Origin: Oceaniovalibus sp. ACAM 378
GTDB lineage: Bacteria > Pseudomonadota > Alphaproteobacteria > Rhodobacterales > Rhodobacteraceae
DNA length: 64,000 nt
Assembly: GCF_008085915.1 (NCBI RefSeq)
Contig: NZ_VSJK01000008.1
Span: 124,001-188,000, forward strand
Direction: 5' to 3'
Shown here: in pieces, positions 36,272 through 46,156 of the stretch
Layout of the letters: every line of letters starts with the position of its first letter
Numbering within the stretch: the stretch's first letter is position 1
Program-made: the position numbers and the translations under genes
Notes under the pieces: model-generated
The model's database searches: none
The model's input: the letters and a program-made list of their open reading frames with translations, nothing else
Told to the model about the DNA's origin: nothing

Positions 36272-37606
36272 ATGAAAGACCTCTATGAATCGCAGCGCGC
36301 CATGCGGGCGATGCGCAAAGCTGCGATGCAGCGCGGGGTGATCGCCATCCTCGATGTCGGAACGTCGAAGATTGCCTGCCTTGTGCTGCGCTTTGACGGG
36401 GTCGATGAATTTCGCGAAAGCGATGGCGTGGGGTCGATGGCCGGGCAAAGCAGTTTCCGGGTGATCGGCGCGGCCACCACCCGGTCGCGCGGCGTGCGGT
36501 TCGGCGAAATCGACACGATGCAGGAAACCGAACGCGCGATCCGCACCGCGGTGCAGGCAGCACAAAAGATGGCCAATGTCCGGGTCGACCATGTGATCGC
36601 CTGTCTGGCAGGGGGCGCGCCCCGGTCTTATGGGTTGGCCGGGCAGGTCGATCTGGAGAATTCAGCCGTAACCGAACAGGACGTGGCGCGGGTGATGGGC
36701 GCCTGCGATGTGCCCGATATCGGCGAGGGGCGGCAGGTGCTCCATGCGCAGCCGGTCAACTTTGCGCTGGATCACCGCAGCGGGATGAACGATCCGCGCG
36801 GCCAGATCGGTAACCGACTGTCCTGTGACATGCATCTGCTGACCGTGGACGGCAACGTGATCGGCAATCTTCTGTACTGTATCAAGAGGTGCGATCTTGA
36901 ACTCGCCGGGCTTGCCTCTTCTGCCTATGTGTCGGGTATTTCCAGTCTGGTCGAGGACGAGCAAGAGTTGGGCGCCGCCTGTATCGATATGGGCGGCGGT
37001 GCGACCGGGATGTCGATCTTTATCAAGAAACACATGATTTATGCCGATACCGTGGCGATGGGTGGCGATCAGGTGACCTCGGACATTTCCAAGGGGTTGC
37101 AGGTGCCGCTTGCGGTCGCCGAACGGATTAAGACGTTTTATGGCGGGGTCGTGGCCACCGGCGTGGACGACCGCGAAATGATCGAGATCGGCGGCGAGAC
37201 CGGCGACTGGGAACTGGACCGCCGCACGGTCAGCCGGGCCGAACTTATTGGTGTGATGCGCCCGAGGGTCGAAGAGATCCTTGAGGAAGTGCGCATGCGT
37301 CTTGACGGGGCCGGATTTGAGTACCTGCCCAGCCAGCAGATTGTCCTGACCGGAGGTGCGAGCCAAATTCCGGGGCTGGACGGGCTTGCACCCAAGATCC
37401 TTGGCCAACAGGTCAGGATTGGCCGGCCGCTGCGGGTTCAGGGCCTGCCGCAGGCCGCGACGGGCGCGGGGTTTGCCAGCGCCGTGGGACTGTGCCTTTT
37501 CGCAGCGCACCCGCAGGACGAATGGTGGGACTTCGAAGTGCCAGCCGACAGATATCCTTCACGGTCGTTGAAAAGGGCCGTGAAATGGTTCAAGGACAAC
37601 TGGTAG
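36272..37606 (+). CDS. ftsA: Cell division protein FtsA
   Basis: A 444-residue actin-like ATPase that tethers FtsZ to the membrane. Nucleotide-binding blocks are ILDVGTSKIA near residue 25, IDMGGGATGMSIF and LTGGASQIPGL. The last residues (RSLKRAVKWFKDNW) form the C-terminal amphipathic membrane helix. It starts 1 bp after ftsQ. The frame is open upstream in ftsQ, but the ATG at 36272 gives the family length. Confidence 0.96.
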   Translation: MKDLYESQRAMRAMRKAAMQRGVIAILDVGTSKIACLVLRFDGVDEFRESDGVGSMAGQSSFRVIGAATTRSRGVRFGEIDTMQETERAIRTAVQAAQKMANVRVDHVIACLAGGAPRSYGLAGQVDLENSAVTEQDVARVMGACDVPDIGEGRQVLHAQPVNFALDHRSGMNDPRGQIGNRLSCDMHLLTVDGNVIGNLLYCIKRCDLELAGLASSAYVSGISSLVEDEQELGAACIDMGGGATGMSIFIKKHMIYADTVAMGGDQVTSDISKGLQVPLAVAERIKTFYGGVVATGVDDREMIEIGGETGDWELDRRTVSRAELIGVMRPRVEEILEEVRMRLDGAGFEYLPSQQIVLTGGASQIPGLDGLAPKILGQQVRIGRPLRVQGLPQAATGAGFASAVGLCLFAAHPQDEWWDFEVPADRYPSRSLKRAVKWFKDNW

Positions 37607-37686
37607 ACGCAAGATGATGGGACCGGGGCGAAATACCGCCGAAATCGGCCAAGAAAAGGCCACATTTTGTGGCAAATTTGCCTTTT

Positions 37687-37720
37687 TTGGATGACGTGAG
37701 GCTTACGACTCTATAGAATC
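37687..37720 (+). promoter_or_regulatory. ftsZ promoter region with two GANTC sites
   Basis: A -10-like TATAGA (37712-37717) is bracketed by GACTC (37707-37711) and GAATC (37716-37720), both CcrM-type GANTC methylation sites in a near-perfect 16-bp dyad. A -35-like TTGGAT (37687-37692) is 19 bp upstream. In Caulobacter, CcrM methylation of GANTC sites activates ftsZ transcription. Two small hairpins precede it in the ftsA-ftsZ gap. Confidence 0.5.
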
Positions 37721-37778
37721 GTCGAAAATCAAGGCAGCAACGCCCCGAAGTGGGTCGAAAAACAGGCGGACAGAAATC

Positions 37779-39458
37779 ATGGCACTGAATCTCACCATGC
37801 CTCAGCAGGATGAACTGAAGCCCCGGATCACCGTGTTCGGTGTCGGTGGCGCAGGTGGCAATGCTGTGAATAATATGATCGCGAAAGAACTCGACGGTGT
37901 CGAATTTGTCGTGGCCAACACCGATGCTCAGGCATTGCAGCAGTCCACGGCACCGGCCCGGATCCAGATGGGCGTCAAGGTGACCGAGGGATTGGGCGCC
38001 GGAGCCCGCCCCAGCGTCGGCGCTGCGGCTGCCGAGGAAAGCATTGAACAGATCGTCGACCATCTGGCCGGGGCACATATGTGCTTTATCACGGCCGGAA
38101 TGGGTGGGGGCACCGGAACCGGCGCCGCGCCGATCATCGCACAAGCAGCCCGTGAACTTGGCGTTCTGACCGTGGGCGTCGTCACCAAACCGTTCCAGTT
38201 TGAGGGCTCCAAGCGGATGAAGCAGGCCGAGGAGGGCGTCGAAGCTCTTCAGAAAATGGTCGATACGCTGATCATCATCCCCAACCAGAACCTGTTTCGG
38301 CTGGCAAACGAACGCACCACCTTTACCGAAGCCTTCAGCATGGCCGACGATGTGTTGTATCAGGGCGTCAAGGGCGTGACCGATCTGATGGTTCGCCCGG
38401 GCCTGATCAACCTCGACTTTGCCGACGTCCGCGCCGTGATGGATGAAATGGGCAAGGCGATGATGGGCACCGGTGAGGGCGAGGGCGACAACCGCGCCAT
38501 CGAAGCCGCCGAACGCGCCATTGCCAACCCGCTGCTGGATGAAATCAGCCTGCGCGGCGCCAAGGGTGTTCTCATCAACATCACCGGTGGGCATGACCTG
38601 ACCCTGTTCGAACTGGACGAAGCCGCCAACCGCATCCGCGAAGAAGTCGACCCCGAGGCGAATATCATCGTCGGTTCGACCCTGGACGAGGCGATGGAAG
38701 GCCGCATGCGCGTGTCCGTCGTTGCCACCGGGATCGACGCCAGCCCCGTAGTTCACGATGTCCCGGTGCCGCGTCGCCGGATGGCCGAACCGCTGCGCAC
38801 GACCTCGGTTCTTGAGGACGAGGTTCAGGCCCCTGCACCTGCGCCCGCACCGCGCCACATTCCTCAGGTCGCCGAAGTCGCCCGCGTGCGGCCCGAGCCG
38901 GTCGAGGAGGAGATCGACGATTTCTTCGCCGATATGCACACGGGTCGGAATAGCGCCGACGACAGGTTTGAGCGCGCCGCACCCGTCGATGACCTGCCGG
39001 CCCCGGCCTATCGTCCGCAACCACAGCCGGTGCGTCAGCAAGCGGCATTCCAGCCTCGGGTCGAAAGCGTTTCCGACCATCACGATGCGGAATCCTTTGT
39101 GGCCCCCCGCGCCCCGCGTCCCGGCACCCCATCGCCCGAAGCACTGGCGCGACTGCAAAACGCGGTTCAGCGCGCACCGGGCCAACAGCCCCAGCAGCGT
39201 CCGGCACCCGCCGCGCAACCGGCAGCACAACGCGCCCCGGCCCAGCCCGCATCGGCAGCGGACAAGCCGCGTTTCGGGATCAATTCGCTGATCAACCGGA
39301 TGACCGGACATCAGGAGGGTCAGGGCGATCGCCCCGCCGCCGGACAGCCTGCGGTGCGTCGCGAACAGCCTCAGGTCAGCCATCAGGCCGAGCAAGAACT
39401 GTCGCCCGAACAGGAGCGGATCGAGATTCCGGCCTTCCTGCGCCGTCAAGCGAACTGA
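37779..39458 (+). CDS. ftsZ: Cell division protein FtsZ
   Basis: A 559-residue tubulin-like GTPase that forms the Z ring. [12 protein letters not shown], the tubulin signature [12 protein letters not shown] near residue 108, and the T7 loop NLDFADVR define the core (about 1-320). A long Pro/Ala/Gln-rich linker follows (about 330-540), and then the conserved tail [12 protein letters not shown] that binds FtsA. The linker is much longer than in E. coli, as is common in alphaproteobacteria. It has its own upstream gap and a terminator behind it, so ftsZ is likely expressed partly on its own. Confidence 0.98.
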   Translation: MALNLTMPQQDELKPRITVFGVGGAGGNAVNNMIAKELDGVEFVVANTDAQALQQSTAPARIQMGVKVTEGLGAGARPSVGAAAAEESIEQIVDHLAGAHMCFITAGMGGGTGTGAAPIIAQAARELGVLTVGVVTKPFQFEGSKRMKQAEEGVEALQKMVDTLIIIPNQNLFRLANERTTFTEAFSMADDVLYQGVKGVTDLMVRPGLINLDFADVRAVMDEMGKAMMGTGEGEGDNRAIEAAERAIANPLLDEISLRGAKGVLINITGGHDLTLFELDEAANRIREEVDPEANIIVGSTLDEAMEGRMRVSVVATGIDASPVVHDVPVPRRRMAEPLRTTSVLEDEVQAPAPAPAPRHIPQVAEVARVRPEPVEEEIDDFFADMHTGRNSADDRFERAAPVDDLPAPAYRPQPQPVRQQAAFQPRVESVSDHHDAESFVAPRAPRPGTPSPEALARLQNAVQRAPGQQPQQRPAPAAQPAAQRAPAQPASAADKPRFGINSLINRMTGHQEGQGDRPAAGQPAVRREQPQVSHQAEQELSPEQERIEIPAFLRRQAN

Positions 39459-39484
39459 CGCGGGGTCACAACTTATACGGATCA

Positions 39485-39507
39485 GGCCAGCGCAAGCTGG
39501 CCTTTTT
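39485..39507 (+). terminator. Intrinsic terminator after ftsZ
   Basis: GGCCAGC-GCAA-GCTGGCC with a 7-bp stem is followed by TTTTT, 26 bp after the ftsZ stop. It marks the end of the dcw transcription unit. Confidence 0.9.
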
Positions 39508-39596
39508 CGTTTAATAACAATCTGATAAATTCAAAACATCAGAAATGAGGCAGGTTTCCGCCGTGGCCGTGATCTGTTGTTTCAGACCGTTACAAA

Positions 39597-39614
39597 GATT
39601 GAATTGTTTCAATC
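39597..39614. promoter_or_regulatory. Dyad in the lpxC upstream region
   Basis: GATTGAA-TTGT-TTCAATC is a 7-bp inverted repeat 72 bp before lpxC in an AT-rich stretch. It is a possible operator or promoter element; no confident -35/-10 pair was identified. Confidence 0.4.
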
Positions 39615-39685
39615 CGTTCTTGTGATTAGCTGATGTTAACGCCCGGGCCTGGCATCGGTGCGACAGATAACGCAAGAGGCGAACC

Positions 39686-40606
39686 ATGCAAACCACACTG
39701 AAGTCACCAGTGAGCTTTTCCGGCTTCGGCCTTCACTCGGGCCGTCCGGCGCGTATGACCCTGCGTCCTGCCTCGGCTGAATATGGCATATGGTTCCGCC
39801 GCACGGATATCACGGATCGCAACGCTTTGGTTCCCGCCCATTGGGATGCCGTGCGCCCATCGCAACTGTGCACAGAGATTGCGAATGCACAGGGCGTCAG
39901 CGTTTCGACGATTGAACATATCATGGCGGCCGTCGCCGGATGCGGCATCCAAAACCTGCTGATCGAACTGGACGGGCCCGAAGTGCCGATCCTTGACGGG
40001 TCGTCTGCGGCCTTTGTGACCGGAATTCTGTCCAAGGGATTGCGTCGTCTGGACGCGCCGATCCGCGCATTCGAGGTGCTGTCGACGGTCGAAGTGCGCA
40101 ATGGCGATGCCTTTGCCCGCCTTGAGCCGGGAACCGCGCTGGAGATCGATTTTCACATCGATTTCCCGGATGCCGCCATTGGTGTTCAGGAAAAACATCT
40201 CGTGATGTCGAACGGTGCCTTCGTTCACGAACTCTGCGACAGCCGCACCTTTTGCCGTCAGTCCGATGTGGATGCGATGCGCGCCCGGGGTCTGGCACTG
40301 GGTGGTACGCTGGACAATGCCGTTGTTGTCGATGGCGCCGAGGTTCTGTCGCCCGGCGGTCTGCGCCACCGTGACGAGGCGGTGCGCCATAAAATGCTGG
40401 ATGCTTTGGGCGATCTGGCACTGGCCGGTGCGCCGTTGCTGGGCCGCTACACCGGATACCGGGCCGGGCACGCGATGACCAACGCGTTGTTGCGCACGCT
40501 TTTCGCCCGCCCTGACGCTTGCCGCATGGTGATCTGCGACGCTCCGATGGTGGCCCGCCTGCCCGGAGTGGGCCTGTCGCGTCAGGACGCCCCGCGCGCA
40601 ATGTGA
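39686..40606 (+). CDS. lpxC: UDP-3-O-acyl-N-acetylglucosamine deacetylase
   Basis: A 306-residue zinc enzyme catalysing the first committed step of lipid A synthesis. GFGLHSGRP is at the N terminus. STIEHIMAA carries one zinc His, and HKMLDALGDL carries the other His and the Asp. AGHAMTNALL near the end holds the catalytic His. The ATG has AGAGG upstream. lpxC next to ftsZ is the standard end of a dcw cluster; it is separated here by a terminator and so transcribed alone. Confidence 0.97.
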   Translation: MQTTLKSPVSFSGFGLHSGRPARMTLRPASAEYGIWFRRTDITDRNALVPAHWDAVRPSQLCTEIANAQGVSVSTIEHIMAAVAGCGIQNLLIELDGPEVPILDGSSAAFVTGILSKGLRRLDAPIRAFEVLSTVEVRNGDAFARLEPGTALEIDFHIDFPDAAIGVQEKHLVMSNGAFVHELCDSRTFCRQSDVDAMRARGLALGGTLDNAVVVDGAEVLSPGGLRHRDEAVRHKMLDALGDLALAGAPLLGRYTGYRAGHAMTNALLRTLFARPDACRMVICDAPMVARLPGVGLSRQDAPRAM

Positions 40607-40743
40607 AACGATACGTCGCGCGCAGCACTTTTGCGACCTAAAGACGTTTTGCCCCGAATTTATCTGTGCTAAACCATGGTGCGAGAGTGGGTTCGGCCCT
40701 GTCGCGGTTCCAGTGCGGACCGGCAGAGTTTGAGGAGCGTGGC

Positions 40744-41589
40744 ATGATCTTTGGCAACAGCAGGCATCGGATGGCGGGCGCGACGATTCTCGTCGCCTTG
40801 ATCCTGTCGGGGTGCGGCAATTCCTTTTCCAGCCGCCAGCAACCGCTTGACAGCTTTTCCGCCGAAGACATCTATAAGCGCGCGGAATTCGAGCTTGAGG
40901 CGAAAAAACCAGATGAGGCCGCGCGTTACTTCGGTGAGGTCGAGCGGCTGTATCCCTATTCCGAGTGGGCCAAGCGCGCGCTGATCATGCAGGCCTTTGC
41001 CTATCACCGTGACGAGGATTACGAGGCGGCGCGGTCTTCAGCGCAGCGGTTTCTGGATTTCTATCCGGCTGACGAGGATGCGGCCTATGCGCAATATCTG
41101 ATGGCGCTGTCGTATTACGACCAGATCGATGATGTGGGCCGCGATCAGGGGCTGACCTTTCAAGCGCTGCAGGCGATGCGCGAAGTGATCGAGAAATACC
41201 CCGACAGCGAATATGCCCGCTCGTCGATTCTCAAATTCGATCTGGCCTTCGATCATCTGGCGGCCAAGGAAATGGAAATCGGTCGCTATTATCTTAAGCG
41301 CAAACATTACCCTGCCTCGATCAACCGGTTTCGCGTGGTTGTTGAGGAGTTTCAGACCACCACCCACACGCCCGAGGCGTTGTTTCGCCTGATCGAGGCC
41401 TATCTGTCGTTGGGTCTGAACGCCGAGGCGCAAACGGCTGGTGCAATTCTCGGTCACAACTTCCGCTCGTCCGAATGGTATCAGGATGGCTTTACCCTGC
41501 TGACCGGGCGCGGATTGGCTTTGGAACCGTCGGGCAAAAGCTGGCTCAGCGATGTCTATCGTCAGGTGCTCAAAGGCGAGTGGTTGTGA
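40744..41589 (+). CDS. bamD: Outer membrane assembly lipoprotein BamD
   Basis: A 281-residue lipoprotein. Its signal peptide ends in the lipobox LSGC, with the lipidated Cys near residue 24. TPR-type repeats of the YfiO/ComL family follow (YFGEVERLYPYSEWAKRA is typical). It is an essential part of the BAM complex that inserts outer-membrane proteins. The ATG at 40744 has GAGGAG 6 nt upstream. The frame is open 26 codons further up but without signal-peptide character. Confidence 0.94.
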   Translation: MIFGNSRHRMAGATILVALILSGCGNSFSSRQQPLDSFSAEDIYKRAEFELEAKKPDEAARYFGEVERLYPYSEWAKRALIMQAFAYHRDEDYEAARSSAQRFLDFYPADEDAAYAQYLMALSYYDQIDDVGRDQGLTFQALQAMREVIEKYPDSEYARSSILKFDLAFDHLAAKEMEIGRYYLKRKHYPASINRFRVVVEEFQTTTHTPEALFRLIEAYLSLGLNAEAQTAGAILGHNFRSSEWYQDGFTLLTGRGLALEPSGKSWLSDVYRQVLKGEWL

Positions 41590-41628
41590 GGTACGGTGGG
41601 GGTTTCCCCACCGGTTGGATAAACAAAA

Positions 41629-43278
41629 ATGCTGCGCGGGCTTGATATTCGGGACATGCTGCTGATCGACCGGCTTGAACTGATGTTCCAGCCCGGCCTG
41701 AACGTGTTGACGGGTGAAACCGGGGCGGGCAAATCCATCCTGCTGGATTCATTGGGTTTTGTTCTGGGTTGGCGCGGTCGTGCCGATCTTGTCCGACAGG
41801 GGGCTGAACAGGGCGAGGTGACGGCCTGGTTCGATCTGTCGCCCAATCACCCTGCGCGCGCCGTTCTGGACGAAGCCGGTCTGCCCCAGTCCGACGAATT
41901 GATCCTGCGCCGCATCAACAGCGGTGACGGGCGCAAGACCGCATTTGTAAACGACCGCCGCACGTCGGGTGAAGTGCTGCGCGCGCTGTCCGATACACTG
42001 GTCGAACTGCACGGGCAGCATGATGATCGCGGATTGCTGAATCCGCGCGGTCATATGGCATTGCTGGATCAATTCGCCGGGGCCGAGGTTGCATTGGCCG
42101 GAACCCGCGCGGCGTGGCGTGCGGCGGCTGTGGCCCGTAAACAACTGGCCGAGGCCGAGACTGCGCTGGCCGCCCTGCGCGCCGAAGAAGAATTCCTGCG
42201 CCATGCCATATCTGAATTCGACACGCTTGATCCGCAACCGGGCGAAGAGGCCGAACTCGACTCGGCCCGTCGCCGGATGCAGGGTGCCGAACGCATCCGC
42301 GAAGGGATCGTCAGTGCGTTGAACGCATTGGGCGGGCAGGGGGCCGAGGGGCAAATGGGCGATGCTGCGCGCTGGCTTGACGGCGCGGCGTCCGAAGCCG
42401 AGGGTATGCTTGATGCGCCGATTGAGGCGTTGGGCCGGGCACTCGATGCCTTGGGCGAGGCCGAACAGGGCGTGTCCACCTGTCTTGATGCGCTTGAATT
42501 TGATGCATATGCGCTGGAATTCACCGAAGAACGGCTGTTCGCCATCCGGGCTCTGGCGCGAAAACACTCGGTTCAGCCCGACGATCTGAGCGGATTCGCA
42601 GACGGATTGCGCACCCGGATCGAGGCTTTGGACGCGGGCGCCGCCGATCTGTCGCGCCTGCACGGTGCCGTAGAGGACTCTGGCGCCGCATACGACACGG
42701 CGGCACTTCGGTTGGGCGAATTGCGGCGCGCGGCGGCGGCGCGGTTGGATGTCGCGATGGCGGCTGAACTCGCGCCGCTGAAGATGGAACGTGCGGTTTT
42801 CGCAACCGAAATCACCCCAGCTGATCCGGGGCCCGACGGGCGCGATACCGTCTCGTTTACCGTCGCCACCAACCCCGGCGCGCCCGCCGGACAATTGGGC
42901 CGCATCGCATCCGGGGGGGAATTGTCGCGGTTCCTGCTGGCGCTCAAGGTCTGCCTGACCCGCGCAGCCACCGGCCTGACAATGATCTTTGACGAAATCG
43001 ACCGGGGTGTCGGCGGGGCCACCGCCGATGCTGTCGGGCGGCGGTTGTCGGCTTTGGCCGAGGGGCAACAGGTGCTGGTTGTCACCCATTCGCCCCAGGT
43101 CGCTGCACTGGGGCAACACCACTGGCGGGTGGAAAAAACCGTCAGCGGCGATGTCACCACCTCAAACGTTATCCCCCTGAACCCCGATCAGCGCATAGAC
43201 GAGATCGCGCGAATGCTCTCGGGCGACACGGTGACAGACGAAGCGCGAGGGGCGGCGGCAAAACTGCTGGCCGGTTGA
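41629..43278 (+). CDS. recN: DNA repair protein RecN
   Basis: A 549-residue SMC-like ATPase for double-strand break repair. The Walker A motif GETGAGKS is near residue 31. A central coiled-coil rich in Ala, Glu and Arg (about 150-370) separates it from the ABC signature ASGGELSR and Walker B MIFDEID. It follows bamD by 39 bp, a gene order seen in many alphaproteobacteria. No clear Shine-Dalgarno is present. Confidence 0.95.
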   Translation: MLRGLDIRDMLLIDRLELMFQPGLNVLTGETGAGKSILLDSLGFVLGWRGRADLVRQGAEQGEVTAWFDLSPNHPARAVLDEAGLPQSDELILRRINSGDGRKTAFVNDRRTSGEVLRALSDTLVELHGQHDDRGLLNPRGHMALLDQFAGAEVALAGTRAAWRAAAVARKQLAEAETALAALRAEEEFLRHAISEFDTLDPQPGEEAELDSARRRMQGAERIREGIVSALNALGGQGAEGQMGDAARWLDGAASEAEGMLDAPIEALGRALDALGEAEQGVSTCLDALEFDAYALEFTEERLFAIRALARKHSVQPDDLSGFADGLRTRIEALDAGAADLSRLHGAVEDSGAAYDTAALRLGELRRAAAARLDVAMAAELAPLKMERAVFATEITPADPGPDGRDTVSFTVATNPGAPAGQLGRIASGGELSRFLLALKVCLTRAATGLTMIFDEIDRGVGGATADAVGRRLSALAEGQQVLVVTHSPQVAALGQHHWRVEKTVSGDVTTSNVIPLNPDQRIDEIARMLSGDTVTDEARGAAAKLLAG

Positions 43279-43356
43279 ATTGTTGGATATGTGCTAGTCT
43301 AACCTAATTTCAGCCATGAACATCCCGGAAATTATCAAAAAAATCCTACCGAAATT

Positions 43357-44592
43357 TCACCTGAATGCACTTGCCGAGCTGATGGCAAGCCCATCGACCA
43401 CGCCGGTGAAAGGGTCCGAGCGTTTCTGATCCGCCCCGGGAAACATCTCGGTGATCCGGTCAATCACCACCTGCATCAGCGACGATCCCCCGACGAACAC
43501 CACACTGCCCACATCCTTTGGCGCAACCCCGGACATCGCACAGGTTTCGCCCGCCGCATCGCCGATGGCCCGCGCCTGATCGCTCAGCGATACACCAACC
43601 TCGCCGGCCGTCAGCGCGACATCTAGCCCGCGCTCCACGACCGCGAGATCGATCCGTCCCGTGCCCGCATTCGCCGCGATCTTGCCCCGTTCAACCGCAA
43701 AGGCGATGTCGTGGCCAAGTTCCAACTCCAGCACCGACAAAAGCCTCGTAAAGGGTGCATGGTCGACCGCCTGCCGGGCCATTGCGCGCACGTCGCGCAG
43801 GGTCTGTGCGGAATAGAGAAACGGGATTTTCTCCCAACTGGCCAGATCATGAAACAGCCCGTTGGGGGCTGGCAGGGCGCCGTCGCCGAAAGTGTTGCGG
43901 ATTGCGCCGCCCGCGCCGAACAGCGGCATCGCGTGATCCAGACTCAGCCTGCGGTCAAAATTGGTCCCGCCCAGACGGAGTCCATGGCTGGCCAGCACTT
44001 CGATCGCGCCCGCCCGGGCCGTGTAGAGCGTAAAGTCCGAGGTCCCGCCGCCGATATCGACGATCAGCCCCGGTCCGTCGGTTGACAGAGCGCCGTTGGC
44101 GATCGCGGCCGCTTCGGGTTCATAGAGGAATTCGACCGCCGCAAACCCGGCTCTGGCATAGCATTCCGTCAGATCGGTCAGCGCCTGTGCATCGCGAACC
44201 GGGTCGGAGGAATGAAAATGCACCGGGCGTCCGGACAGCGCATGGGTGAACTCGGTGTGACAGGCCGCCTCGGCCCCAGTCTTCAGCCGCGACAGAAACC
44301 GCGCGATGATATCGATGAAATCCACCCGCTCGTTCATCAACTGACGCTTTTCGCGCATCAACGACGTGCCAAGCACCCGCTTCAACGCCCGCATATACCG
44401 CCCCTCGGTTCCGGCGATCAGGGCGCGGTTGGCGCTGTGGCCGAACAGCGTGCGCCGGGCGTCGAAATCAAAGAAAACGGCTGTGGGCAGGGTCTTTTCG
44501 CCCGGCTCGATCTCGATCAGGTGTGGGCGTCCATTCACCAGCACCCCGCAGGCGGAATTCGACGTGCCGAAATCAATGCCGAGCGTTGCCAT
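43357..44592 (-). CDS. Hsp70-family protein, short (YegD-like)
   Basis: A 411-residue protein. It contains the Hsp70/actin ATPase fold with IDFGTSNSACGV at the N terminus, VDIGGGTSDF (phosphate 2) and VGGSSLMQVV (adenosine), but no substrate-binding domain of the DnaK type. It resembles E. coli YegD, a chaperone-like protein of unclear role. The ATG at 44592 has GGAGA 7 nt upstream. It converges on recN with 78 bp between and no obvious hairpin. Confidence 0.85.
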   Translation of the reverse strand: MATLGIDFGTSNSACGVLVNGRPHLIEIEPGEKTLPTAVFFDFDARRTLFGHSANRALIAGTEGRYMRALKRVLGTSLMREKRQLMNERVDFIDIIARFLSRLKTGAEAACHTEFTHALSGRPVHFHSSDPVRDAQALTDLTECYARAGFAAVEFLYEPEAAAIANGALSTDGPGLIVDIGGGTSDFTLYTARAGAIEVLASHGLRLGGTNFDRRLSLDHAMPLFGAGGAIRNTFGDGALPAPNGLFHDLASWEKIPFLYSAQTLRDVRAMARQAVDHAPFTRLLSVLELELGHDIAFAVERGKIAANAGTGRIDLAVVERGLDVALTAGEVGVSLSDQARAIGDAAGETCAMSGVAPKDVGSVVFVGGSSLMQVVIDRITEMFPGADQKRSDPFTGVVDGLAISSASAFR

Positions 44593-44661
44593 GGCGGGGT
44601 CTCCGTTGAAAGGAACGCCGCCTACCGGGAAGGGACTGGAACCGCAACCCCTGCTTCTTCT

Positions 44662-44678
44662 TTGCACAAATACTCAAA
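44662..44678. repeat. Intergenic repeat, copy 2 (TTGCACAAATACTCAAA)
   Basis: An exact 17-bp match to 847-863 with a similar TTCTT tract before it. Here it lies 28 bp after the stop of the FAD-linked oxidase on the minus strand and upstream of the Hsp70-like gene. Confidence 0.6.
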
Positions 44679-44705
44679 CCCGCCCGACGCCCCGGGCGAA
44701 GCGTC

Positions 44706-46073
44706 TCAATCCTGCCGCACCACCTTGCCGGGGTTGAAAATACCCAATGGATCCAGCGCCCGCTTGATATCGCTCATCACATCCCAGGCTGCCCCGTGTT
44801 CGGCTTCCATATACCCCAGTTTGCCCATGCCGATGCCGTGCTCGCCGGTGATCGTGCCGCCCAGCCGCAATGCGCGGTCGGCCATCCGCCCGGCCAGCCT
44901 TTGCGCTACTTGCATATCTGCGTCATCTTTCACCAGCAGGATCGCATGCAGGTTGCCATCACCCACATGCCCAAGGATCGGACCGGGGATTGGCGATTCT
45001 GCAATGTCGGCGCGGGTTTGTTCCACCGCCTCTGCCAACCGAGAGATCGGCACGCAGATGTCCGTGACAATGGCGCGTGCGCCGGGGCGGGTTTGCAGGA
45101 TCGCCCAATAGGCCTCATGGCGCATTTTCCAAAGGCGATTGCGGTCCTCTGCGGCACTGGCCCAGGCAAAGTTTCCGGCGCCGAATTCGCCTGCGATCTC
45201 GCCAAACCGAGCGGCGTCTTCCTCGGTGCCTTGCGGCGAGCCGTGGAATTCGACCATCAGATGGGGCAGGGGCGGCATGTCTGCGCCGTTCACGGAGTTA
45301 AAGGCGGCCACCGTGTCGATATCGACGAATTCGATCCGTGCCATGGGCACGCCGGACTGGATCGTCGCGATCACCGCATCGACCGCTGCACCGATGTCCG
45401 GGAATGCGCAGGTCGCCGCGCTGACTGCTTCGGGGATGCCCTGTAGTTTCAGGGTCAGTTCGGTGATCAACCCCAGGGTGCCCTCGGATCCGACAAGCAG
45501 CGAGGTCAGGTCATATCCCGAGGATGATTTCCGGGCCCGGCTGCCGGTGCGGATAATCCGTCCGTCGGCCAGCACCGCCTGCAATCCCAGCACGTTCTGC
45601 TTCATCGTGCCATAGCGCACCGCCGTCGTCCCGCTGGCTCGGGTCGCAGCCATTCCCCCGAGCGAGGCATTCGCGCCAGGATCGACCGGAAACATCAGCC
45701 CTGTCGCCCGCAGCTCGCGGTTCAGCGCCTCGCGGGTCAGGCCGGGCTGGACGCGGACGTCCATATCTTCGGCGTTCACCTCGATCACCTTGTCCATCCG
45801 GCTGAAATCGACGGTGACTCCGCCGCGCATGGCCAGTGCCGCGCCCTCAAGCGAGGTGCCCGCGCCCCATCCGGTGACCGGGCATCTATGGCGCGCACAG
45901 ATCGCGACAATGGCCTGCACGTCTTTGGTGCTGCCCGGATAGACCACTGCATCGGGCGGCAAATGGGGGAAATGCGTCTCGGATCGGCCATGCAGATCGA
46001 GATCGGACTTCCCGGCGCTGAACCTATCCCCTAACAAGGAGGATAATTCGGACAATGCCTGCTGGTTCGTCAT
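44706..46073 (-). CDS. FAD-linked oxidase, D-lactate dehydrogenase/glycolate oxidase GlcD type
   Basis: A 455-residue flavoprotein with an N-terminal FAD_binding_4 domain. TGWGAGTSLEG is the pyrophosphate loop, and DPGANASLGGMAATRASG follows. The C-terminal FAD-oxidase domain has HVGDGNLHAI and GGTITGEHGIGMGK. Such enzymes oxidise D-2-hydroxy acids (D-lactate, glycolate) and pass electrons to quinone or cytochrome. The ATG at 46073 has AGGAGG 7 nt upstream. The substrate cannot be told from sequence. It is divergent from the CLC channel. Confidence 0.88.
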   Translation of the reverse strand: MTNQQALSELSSLLGDRFSAGKSDLDLHGRSETHFPHLPPDAVVYPGSTKDVQAIVAICARHRCPVTGWGAGTSLEGAALAMRGGVTVDFSRMDKVIEVNAEDMDVRVQPGLTREALNRELRATGLMFPVDPGANASLGGMAATRASGTTAVRYGTMKQNVLGLQAVLADGRIIRTGSRARKSSSGYDLTSLLVGSEGTLGLITELTLKLQGIPEAVSAATCAFPDIGAAVDAVIATIQSGVPMARIEFVDIDTVAAFNSVNGADMPPLPHLMVEFHGSPQGTEEDAARFGEIAGEFGAGNFAWASAAEDRNRLWKMRHEAYWAILQTRPGARAIVTDICVPISRLAEAVEQTRADIAESPIPGPILGHVGDGNLHAILLVKDDADMQVAQRLAGRMADRALRLGGTITGEHGIGMGKLGYMEAEHGAAWDVMSDIKRALDPLGIFNPGKVVRQD

Positions 46074-46156
46074 ACGTGGCCCTCCTGCGTCGCCGTCCGT
46101 CCAAGCCTAGGGAGTTGTTCGCACCTGCGAAAGCCCCGCAAGAACGGGGTGGGGGC

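Noticed and set aside
37640-37690. Terminator between ftsA and ftsZ
   Set aside because: GCCACA-TTT-TGTGGC and GGCA-AATT-TGCC plus T6 are present, but stems are short and weak and the region more likely shapes the ftsZ leader or promoter.
37590-39449. 619-residue minus-strand open frame opposite ftsZ
   Set aside because: It is a high-GC codon shadow of ftsZ with no domain and no ribosome site. The same holds for long minus-strand frames opposite rpoD, dnaG, murC and recN.
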